A stretch of DNA of 11,267 bases from Bacillota bacterium. GTDB taxonomy: Bacteria > Bacillota > Clostridia > Christensenellales > CAG-138. Below the pieces are notes generated by a model, which was not told the DNA's origin, made no database searches, and worked only from the letters and a program-made list of their open reading frames with translations. The DNA lies in contig JAEYLA010000059.1 in the NCBI GenBank assembly GCA_023461495.1, positions 1-11,267 on the forward strand, written 5' to 3'. The position numbers were made by a program, and so were the translations under genes. Positions within the stretch are counted from its first letter, which is position 1. Every line of letters begins with the position of its first letter. Below, piece by piece: positions 5,383-11,267 of this stretch.

Positions 5383-7734
5383 CTATTTGAGCGTCACGAC
5401 CGTCACGCCCGCGTCGCCCTCGCCATAGTTGCCCAGGCGGAACGTCTTCACCTTTGTATGCCGCCGCAAATAATCCTGTATGCCCTTTCTGAGTGCACCC
5501 GTACCCTTACCGTGGATGATCTGCACCTCAAGGCGGCCGTTGAGCACCGCGTCGTCCAAGTACCGGTCCACTTCCATGAGCGCTTCATCCACCAGTTTGC
5601 CGCGCACATCAAGCGAGAGCCCCGCAGGCTCGCGCGTAGGGTCAAGCGTCAGCTTGGCGCTTGCTGACGCGGGCTTTACGGTTTCCTCAATCAAACGGAT
5701 ATCCGAAAGCCTGGCCATCATTTTGATGACGCCCGCCTGCACCTGTACCTCGCCTTTCGCGTCGGGTTCCTTCAATACCGTAGCGTTCTGGCCGATGTTG
5801 ATTAAACGCACGCGGTCACCGGGACGTACGGACTTGGGCGCTGTCCCTTTCTGTTCCTGCTGGGCAATGGGGTCCAGGAGTGTTTCCTCGCGTTTTCTTG
5901 CGGCGTCCCGCGCATGCTGGATGGCGCGCTCCACCTGCCGCATATCCAAGCCCTTTAAGGAACGCAGGTTGGTGATGATCTGTTCCATTTCCTCGCGGGA
6001 TTGGCGCACAATCTGGCGCGCTTCCTCCTTGGCCTTGGCACGAAGCGCCGCTTTTTCGCTTTCAAGCCGCTTCTTCTCCGCCTCAAGCTCGCTGCGCAGG
6101 CGTTCCGTCTCATAGCGCAGCAATGTCGCCTGCTGCTTTTCCTGCTCCGCATGCTGGCGCTGGCTCTGCGCACTCTGGATCACGTCCTCAAACTGCACGT
6201 CCTCCTGCTTTAAGAAGGCGCGCGCATGCTCGATCACATCGAGCGAAAGCCCAAGCCGCTGCGCGATTTCAAACGCATTGGATTTTCCTGGAATGCCTAC
6301 AAACACGCGGTAGGTCGGCGCAAGCCTGTCCACATCAAATTCCATGGAGGCGTTCTCCATGCCTTCATGTGTGAGTGCAAAGGCTTTGATTTCGCTGTAG
6401 TGCGTCGTCGCCGCCGTCACACAGCCGCGCGCGTGCAGGGTTTCGAGTATACTCATGGCAAGCGCCGCGCCTTCCACGGGGTCCGTGCCCGCGCCAAGCT
6501 CATCAAGCAGCACAAGGGAGTCTCCGTCCGCCTGCTCCAGGATGCGCACGATATTCTTCATATGCGAAGAGAAGGTGGAAAGGCTCTGCTCAATGCTCTG
6601 CTCATCCCCGATGTCCGCAAACACCTCTCTGAACGCGCACAGCTTCGTACCCTCCGCCGCGGGCACAAACAGCCCGGCCTGCGCCATGAGCGTAAACAGG
6701 CCGATGGTTTTTAACGTGACCGTCTTGCCGCCTGTGTTGGGGCCGGTGACGATGAGCGTCTGGAACGCGTCGTTGAGCCAGACGTCGATGGGTACCACGC
6801 GCTCCGCGGGGATTAATGGATGCCTGCCGGAAACAATCCGGATGGGTGCATGGGGCGCAATCGCCGGGCGGATGGCGCGCATCTCCCGTGAGAGCATGGC
6901 TTTTGCAAATATCAGATCAAGCTCGCCCAGGATGCCGATGCTTTCATACAGCTCGTCCGCGTACGGCTCCACCATCGCGGTCAACGAGGCTAAAACGCGT
7001 TCGATTTCCTCCTGCTCCATGCCGATAAGGCGCTTATGCTCGTTGCCAAGCTCCACAACCGCCATGGGTTCGATAAACAGCGTCGCACCGCTGCCAGATT
7101 GATCGTGCACCAGGCCCGGCACATACTGCTTTGCTTCCTGCTTCACCGGCAGCACAAAGCGCCCGTTGCGGATGGTGATGATCGGCTCCTGCAGATATTT
7201 CTGGAACGTGGTGCTTTTGACCATGTTGTTGAGCTTTTCCCGCGCGCGCTCATTGACGATGCGCATCTGCCTTCTGATCGAGGCAAGCTCCGGGGAGGCG
7301 GCGTCTGCTACCTCCTCGTCACTGACAAAGCAGCGGGCGATGTCCTCTTCCACACTGCGGTGCGCGCAAAGCTGCCCCGCCATATAAGAAAGCAGCGTTG
7401 GCGCGTCCCCCTGCGTCAGGCATTCACGCGCGTTGCGGCTGACCTTTAAGCACCGGGCAATCGCCAGAAGCTCCCGGATGCTTAAGTACAGCGCCGCATG
7501 GATGCGTTTAAGCGTCGGCCGCACATCCGTAAACCCTTCGATGGGGCTTTGCCCGCCGTGTAGAAATACGCTTTCCGCTTCCGAGGTCTGCTGCAGGAGC
7601 GTATTGACCTGCCCCGCGTCCTCGGCAGGGCGCAGCGCACTGGCATTTTCCCGGCCGACTTCGGACGCCGTCATTCCCTGCAGGCGTTCGATGATCTTAT
7701 CAAATTCCAATAGAGACAATACTCTATCTTCCAT
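5383..7734 (-). CDS. mutS2: MutS2 ATPase with C-terminal Smr domain
   Basis: This 783-residue protein has the normal MutS2 length and lacks the mismatch-recognition domain of MutS. It has a helical core/clamp region (about 1-300), an ABC-type ATPase with Walker A GPNTGGKT (331-338) and Walker B LVLLDELGAGTDP (407-419), and a long charged coiled coil (about 510-600). A small KOW-like beta domain follows (about 635-685), then the Smr domain (about 705-783) with LDVRG (708-712) and HGKGTGALRK (741-750). MutS2 proteins suppress homologous recombination in some bacteria. In Bacillus subtilis MutS2 has been shown to bind collided ribosomes and rescue them. The Smr motif here is LDVR rather than the common LDLR, a conservative change. 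The start at 7734 has AGGAGG (7740-7745) 5 bases upstream. That SD begins just after the stop codon of the U32 gene, so translation is probably coupled. Confidence 0.97.
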   Translation of the reverse strand: MEDRVLSLLEFDKIIERLQGMTASEVGRENASALRPAEDAGQVNTLLQQTSEAESVFLHGGQSPIEGFTDVRPTLKRIHAALYLSIRELLAIARCLKVSRNARECLTQGDAPTLLSYMAGQLCAHRSVEEDIARCFVSDEEVADAASPELASIRRQMRIVNERAREKLNNMVKSTTFQKYLQEPIITIRNGRFVLPVKQEAKQYVPGLVHDQSGSGATLFIEPMAVVELGNEHKRLIGMEQEEIERVLASLTAMVEPYADELYESIGILGELDLIFAKAMLSREMRAIRPAIAPHAPIRIVSGRHPLIPAERVVPIDVWLNDAFQTLIVTGPNTGGKTVTLKTIGLFTLMAQAGLFVPAAEGTKLCAFREVFADIGDEQSIEQSLSTFSSHMKNIVRILEQADGDSLVLLDELGAGTDPVEGAALAMSILETLHARGCVTAATTHYSEIKAFALTHEGMENASMEFDVDRLAPTYRVFVGIPGKSNAFEIAQRLGLSLDVIEHARAFLKQEDVQFEDVIQSAQSQRQHAEQEKQQATLLRYETERLRSELEAEKKRLESEKAALRAKAKEEARQIVRQSREEMEQIITNLRSLKGLDMRQVERAIQHARDAARKREETLLDPIAQQEQKGTAPKSVRPGDRVRLINIGQNATVLKEPDAKGEVQVQAGVIKMMARLSDIRLIEETVKPASASAKLTLDPTREPAGLSLDVRGKLVDEALMEVDRYLDDAVLNGRLEVQIIHGKGTGALRKGIQDYLRRHTKVKTFRLGNYGEGDAGVTVVTLK

Positions 7735-7746
7735 AATTTCCTCCTG

Positions 7747-9828
7747 CTATGTTGTAAGCCCCCGCGCCCAATGCCCGCGGGTGGTGCCACGGCGGGGCGG
7801 GATTGTTCCATGAAGCGCCCCGAAGGCGGCGCGCACGCGCTCCTCCACCTCGCGCTCCGATTCATACACGAACTCCAGCGCCAGCAGTTGTGGCGTTGGA
7901 AGCTCGGAAAGCACATCCAGTATGTCCATAACCTCGCAGTTGCGCACGCGCGTTAAACATCCGCCGGTTATATCGCGCAGGGCGTCAAGCGGAAACACGC
8001 GCCCTTCCGCATCGGTAAGCGTATGCGTCCGTTCGCAGCCCGCGCAGCCGTTTTCCCTGCGCTGCGGGCAATGCCACAGCTGCATAAGCTGCGCCCTGCC
8101 ATATCCGTACACCCCGGCGCCCGTCTGCAGGAGGATATCCCGAAGCTGCGGCTTATTCAACTCCAGCGATAGCAGCACCCGCGTAAATCCCAGTTCACTT
8201 AGCTTTGCGACCGCCTGCGCGTTTGTGGCGTTGCACAGGTATCCGGCGATGCGCTCCCCACGCAGCAGGGGTGCCTGCGATGCGTTCTGCGCCACGCCGC
8301 CGTCCACAAGCCCGTCCGCGAAGATTGCTGCCCAGCGCTTGCCCGCACTGCCCGAAAGATCCACCGCGGGCAGCTGCATCAGCAGCTCCTGTTCAGCTGA
8401 ACGGAAGCTTTGCAGCTTTTCTAACTCCTCTTTCGCCCGCGTGATGTCCCTTGGCTCCAGCGCAACATAGTCTGCTCCCGCCGAGAATGCCGCCTTGGCC
8501 CGCGCCGCGTCAGGAACGACCGCAAGCACGCCGGGACGTTTTCCCTCATGCCGTACGAACTCCGGCAACGATACTTCCGGCCGTTCATTTCGGATAATCA
8601 GGGCTTTTTCCAGTGCCTCCACGGCACTGCGCCGAAGCGCATTGAGCGTGGATACGGGAAGATAAGCAGGCGTCGGCATGTCCACCGCATGCCCTTTGTC
8701 TGCAAGCGCAAAGGGCGTATCCCCGAGCTTCCCAATCTGCGCAAGATACCGCGCCGTATCCGGCTCGGTCTTTGCCAACTCCACAACGTCCCCCTGCTCC
8801 CTCGCTGCGATGCCGTCAAGGCAAAGCGTCAGCGTCGCGGGTTCGCCCACAATAAGGCGCAGTTGTACCGTTATGGGCCGCTTGCGCCGCTCTATGCGGT
8901 AGGTTTCCTGTTCCTTTGCAAGCGGTGCGTCTGTGCCGCTCAATATCCCCCGCGCATCAGCAGGCACATCCCGTCCATAAAAATAGCCTGTAGACGCGCC
9001 GCGCGAAAAAATGCGCTGCAGGGAGGATAGCTCCTCTTCAAGCGTTTTCCTGTCCGCGCCGTCGATCGCCATGCGGTAGGCACGGGTCATTGCGGCAACA
9101 TATTCGGGCCGCTTCATGCGCCCTTCCAGCTTGATGCAATCTATGCCTGCCTCACTGAACTCTTCTATGTGAAAAAGCATGGAGAGGTCGGAAAGGCTTA
9201 ACGGATACATCTGCCCGACGCCGTCAAGCGAATAGACCTTGCGGCAGGGCTGCGCGCATGCGCCCCGGTTGCCGCTCCTCCCCCCCGCGAGGGAAGAGAA
9301 CAGGCACGCGCCTGAAACGGAGGTGCACAGCGCGCCGTGCGCAAAGCACTCGAGTTCAACGGGACTTACTCTTCCCAGTTCCCGGATACGGTCAAGCGAA
9401 AGCTCCCGCGCAAGCACCACGCGCGTCATGCCAAGCTCATGGGCCATTTGCAGCCCGTTTTCATCATGGACGGCCATCTGTGTGCTTGCGTGCATCGTCA
9501 GTTCCGGCAGCGCATGCCGCAATATCCTAGCGAATCCAATGTCCTGCACAATGACGGCGTCCGCGCCGATTTCATATAAATAGGCGGCGTAAGAGAGCGC
9601 ATCGGAAAGCTCCCTGTCGAGCAGCAGCGTATTGACCGCCACATACGCCTTGACATTGCGGATGTGGCAATAGTCAAGCGCCGCCTTGAGCGCGGCGTCA
9701 TCAAAATTCCCGGCGTAGCGGCGCGCGCTGAACGCGCTTCCGCCCAAATAAACGGCATCCGCCCCATTTTGCACGGCGGCCGTGAGACTATCTCTTTCAC
9801 CCGCGGGCGAAAGCAATGTAAGCGCCAT
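7747..9828 (-). CDS. U32 family protein with DUF3656, RlhA/TrhP-type RNA hydroxylase family
   Basis: This 693-residue protein belongs to the family labelled peptidase U32. Characterised bacterial members (RlhA on 23S rRNA, TrhP on tRNA uridine 34) help hydroxylate RNA, and several U32 proteins carry a [4Fe-4S] cluster. The N-terminal barrel (about 1-290) begins LLSPAGERDSL and has the family signature ELECFAHGALC (158-168), then SGACLFSS and GACAQPCR. C168, C175, C191 and C195 are the likely cluster ligands, with C161 nearby, followed by IKLEGRMKRPEYV (232-244). A DUF3656-like middle follows (about 370-480), and a second barrel-like half contains YGRAQLMQLWHCP (575-587) and further cysteines at 595, 598, 624 and 631. 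The length matches the single long RlhA-type form rather than the two short TrhP proteins. The start at 9828 follows AAGGAGG (9834-9840) by 5 bases. The RNA target is not determinable from sequence. Confidence 0.93.
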   Translation of the reverse strand: MALTLLSPAGERDSLTAAVQNGADAVYLGGSAFSARRYAGNFDDAALKAALDYCHIRNVKAYVAVNTLLLDRELSDALSYAAYLYEIGADAVIVQDIGFARILRHALPELTMHASTQMAVHDENGLQMAHELGMTRVVLARELSLDRIRELGRVSPVELECFAHGALCTSVSGACLFSSLAGGRSGNRGACAQPCRKVYSLDGVGQMYPLSLSDLSMLFHIEEFSEAGIDCIKLEGRMKRPEYVAAMTRAYRMAIDGADRKTLEEELSSLQRIFSRGASTGYFYGRDVPADARGILSGTDAPLAKEQETYRIERRKRPITVQLRLIVGEPATLTLCLDGIAAREQGDVVELAKTEPDTARYLAQIGKLGDTPFALADKGHAVDMPTPAYLPVSTLNALRRSAVEALEKALIIRNERPEVSLPEFVRHEGKRPGVLAVVPDAARAKAAFSAGADYVALEPRDITRAKEELEKLQSFRSAEQELLMQLPAVDLSGSAGKRWAAIFADGLVDGGVAQNASQAPLLRGERIAGYLCNATNAQAVAKLSELGFTRVLLSLELNKPQLRDILLQTGAGVYGYGRAQLMQLWHCPQRRENGCAGCERTHTLTDAEGRVFPLDALRDITGGCLTRVRNCEVMDILDVLSELPTPQLLALEFVYESEREVEERVRAAFGALHGTIPPRRGTTRGHWARGLTT

Positions 9829-9886
9829 ATGCGCCTCCTTTTATCATAGAAAAACAGCGGACGCAGCCCGTCCTGCAGCAATTACC

Positions 9887-9895
9887 AGTATAACA
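9887..9895 (-). promoter_or_regulatory. Candidate extended -10 promoter of the U32-mutS2 unit
   Basis: The minus strand reads TGT (9895-9893) followed by TATACT (9892-9887), an extended -10 with five of six consensus bases. No good -35 lies 17 bases upstream (CATGCA), as is common for extended -10 promoters. Transcription would begin near 9880 with a leader of about 52 bases. The site sits in the 122-base gap between the DJ-1/PfpI gene and the U32 gene; I see no clear terminator in that gap. Confidence 0.45.
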
Positions 9896-9950
9896 CATTT
9901 TTTGCGCGCTGCATGCGTTTGTTCCCGCAGAATCCCGCCCCTGTTGCCGG

Positions 9951-10544
9951 TTAGAAGGTCATCTCATATTCCATCCTGCGGGCGGTGGTTTCAGCCACCT
10001 CTTGCCCAAGAAGCTTCTTTACAATGTGCAACGCCATATGGATGCCTGACGCCACGCCGCCGGACGTCATGATGCCGCCCTCATCCACAAACCGGACGCC
10101 GCTTTGGAGCTGTACCTTGGGAAACTGGTTTTTCAGCGCCTCAATATCCATCCAATGGGTGGTGGCCTGTTTCCCGTCTAAAAGCCCGGCCTGTGCAAGC
10201 AAAAACGCACCCGTGCAAACGGAAGCCGTAAGCGGCGTCTTCGCCGCAGTCGCCTGAATAAATCGGAGAAGCGTTTCATTGTGGATTTCAATATGCTCCG
10301 CACCGTAACCGCCGGGAACGAGAAAAATGTCGACCTCCGGCATATCCGAAAACGTATGGTGGGGCTGCACCAACAAACCGTTGCGCGCTTTGATGAGCCT
10401 GTTCTGCTGCGCCACCATACGCACAGAAAACGGGTTGCTGCCATCCGGCAGCCGGGTAATGGAAAACGCCTCAAACGGCCCTGCAAAATCCAGAACCTCC
10501 GCTTCATCAAAAAGCAGTATGCCCACATTGTAAGTCCGGTTCAT
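9951..10544 (-). CDS. DJ-1/PfpI family protein, isonitrile hydratase/GlxA-like
   Basis: This 197-residue protein is a single class I glutamine amidotransferase-like domain. It starts MNRTYNVGILLFDEAEVLDFAGP, where D19 of LDFAGP matches the acidic active-site position of the isonitrile hydratase InhA. FLVPGGYGAE (74-83) precedes the nucleophile elbow SVCTGAFLLAQAGLL with C110, followed by ATTHW (127-131). These are the features of the InhA and AraC-linked GlxA subgroup, but the C-terminal helix-turn-helix of AraC-type regulators is absent, so an enzyme or chaperone-like role is more likely than regulation. The substrate is unknown. GGGGG (10553-10557) lies 8 bases before the ATG at 10544. A longer reading from 10643 would run through the terminator of the preceding gene and is rejected. 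It sits alone between that terminator and the U32 gene. Confidence 0.88.
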   Translation of the reverse strand: MNRTYNVGILLFDEAEVLDFAGPFEAFSITRLPDGSNPFSVRMVAQQNRLIKARNGLLVQPHHTFSDMPEVDIFLVPGGYGAEHIEIHNETLLRFIQATAAKTPLTASVCTGAFLLAQAGLLDGKQATTHWMDIEALKNQFPKVQLQSGVRFVDEGGIMTSGGVASGIHMALHIVKKLLGQEVAETTARRMEYEMTF

Positions 10545-10583
10545 ACGCCGTTCCCCCATTTCTTCGCATATACACCGTGATAG

Positions 10584-10614
10584 AAAAAATCCGGCTGTCA
10601 TACAACCGGATTTT
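10584..10614 (-). terminator. Rho-independent terminator after the aminotransferase gene
   Basis: Arms 10586-10598 and 10602-10614 pair around a 3-base loop: AAAATCCGG(T)TGT with ACA(G)CCGGATTTT in the minus-strand RNA, the only non-Watson-Crick pair being G-U. A run of six T follows on the minus strand (10589-10584). The G-U would be a C-A mismatch on the other strand, so it suits minus-strand RNA. It starts 29 bases after the aminotransferase stop and ends 39 bases ahead of the next start codon. Confidence 0.92.
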
Positions 10615-10643
10615 AAAATGCACAAACGTTTCCTATCCCGCAA

Positions 10644-11267
10644 TCAAAGCGATTTCAGGAATGTAGAAATCCGGTCCACAGCCACTTTGATTTTTTCAAG
10701 GTCCGTCGCATAACAGCAGCGCACGTGCCCTTCCCCCGCATTGCCAAAAGCGGTGCCGGGAACAGCCACGACCTTCTGCTCCGCCATGAGCCTGTCGCTG
10801 AATTCTTCCGCGCGCAGGCCGGTGGAACGGATAGACGGGAACACATAGAACGCGCCTTCCGGCTCGTCACAGGTCAGCCCAAGGGCATTGCACGCATCCA
10901 CAAGGTACCTCCTGCGGCGGTCATACTCGCGCATCATGGACATGGTATCTTCCCAATCGTACTTGAAGCCGCGCTCCAATGCGATGATGCCTGCAACCTG
11001 CGCGGGCGTGGGCGCGCACAACATGGTAATCTGGTGAATTTTCGTCATCGCGGCGATCAGGGGCTGCGGGCCCACCGCATAGCCAAGACGCCAGCCAGTC
11101 ATGGAAAATGCCTTTGAAAAGCCGCTTAAAATCACAGTTCTGTCCCGCATGCCAGGCATGGATGCAAACGAAACATGACGCTTGCCGTTGTAGGTAAGCT
11201 CCGCGTAGATTTCATCCGTCACCACGGCAACATCCGTATCCTTCAATACGTCGGCAATCGCCAGCAA
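10644..11267 (-). CDS. Class I/II PLP aminotransferase, C-terminal part only
   Basis: The frame is open from the right edge to a TGA at 10644-10646, giving the last 207 residues; family members have about 390, so roughly the N-terminal half is outside. The part seen holds the PLP-contacting D18 and Y21 in TDEIY, the Schiff-base lysine K52 in SGFSKAFSMTGWRLGY, and the carboxylate-binding arginine in EGHVRCCYA near the end. The sequence around TDEIYAELTY, KIHQITMLCAP and EGAFYVFPSI fits the PatA/AspC-like fold type I group of Firmicutes. Amino-acid substrates in this group range from aspartate to acetyl-diaminopimelate, and the sequence does not decide between them. The visible first codon is a TTG that is internal, not a start. 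A strong terminator follows, so this is the end of its transcription unit. Confidence 0.93.
   Translation of the reverse strand: MLAIADVLKDTDVAVVTDEIYAELTYNGKRHVSFASMPGMRDRTVILSGFSKAFSMTGWRLGYAVGPQPLIAAMTKIHQITMLCAPTPAQVAGIIALERGFKYDWEDTMSMMREYDRRRRYLVDACNALGLTCDEPEGAFYVFPSIRSTGLRAEEFSDRLMAEQKVVAVPGTAFGNAGEGHVRCCYATDLEKIKVAVDRISTFLKSL

Noticed and set aside
9850..9875. A terminator between the DJ-1/PfpI and U32 genes (GGACG/CGTCC then TTTTT on the minus strand)
   Set aside because: The stem is only 5 bp and four bases separate it from the T-run; it also lies downstream of the likely U32 promoter.
9951..10643. A longer start for the DJ-1/PfpI protein at 10643 (33 extra residues)
   Set aside because: The extension is translated from the terminator hairpin of the upstream gene and has no SD; the family alignment begins at the ATG at 10544.

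Overview
The window looks like chromosomal DNA of a low-complexity-host Firmicute, most likely a Clostridia-type anaerobe. The pointers are AGGAGG-type ribosome binding sites, a single long DUF3656-type U32 protein directly ahead of mutS2, a PatA-like aminotransferase, and a moderately high GC content with many GC-rich third positions. I cannot name the genus. All eight complete or partial genes lie on the minus strand, so transcription runs from high to low coordinates. There are no RNA genes, mobile elements or CRISPR arrays that I can see.

Layout in transcription order: (1) the C-terminal half of a class I/II PLP aminotransferase (11267-10644), closed by a strong rho-independent terminator (10584-10614). 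(2) A stand-alone DJ-1/PfpI protein of the isonitrile-hydratase/GlxA type (10544-9951). (3) A U32/DUF3656 protein of the RNA-hydroxylation type (9828-7747), probably from its own extended -10 promoter, followed after 12 bases by (4) mutS2 (7734-5383), whose SD starts next to the U32 stop codon. (5) A DUF523 protein related to the thiouracil desulfidase TudS (5260-4826). (6) An OmpR/PhoB-type response regulator (4725-4039), (7) its membrane histidine kinase (4019-2436) and (8) a membrane-anchored HtrA protease (2362-1076), ended by a second terminator (1025-1055). (9) A secreted protein of unknown function (896 to beyond the left edge), with its own promoter and a leader hairpin that buries its SD.

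I see no convincing terminator between the U32 gene and htrA, so those six genes could be read as one long unit, possibly with internal promoters. Functionally the unit falls into two blocks: RNA/ribosome-linked proteins (U32 hydroxylase family, MutS2 with its Smr domain, the DUF523 sulfur-removing family) and an envelope-stress block (regulator, sensor kinase, HtrA) comparable in arrangement to the CssRS/CiaRH-HtrA circuits of other Firmicutes.

The most notable non-coding signals are a perfect 7-bp direct repeat with an 11-bp period between the kinase gene and htrA (the geometry of a PhoB-family operator), the SD-sequestering leader hairpin of the leftmost gene, and a long hairpin without a U-tract behind mutS2. 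Most of the window is ordinary housekeeping and stress-response content; I did not find a clear novel system.
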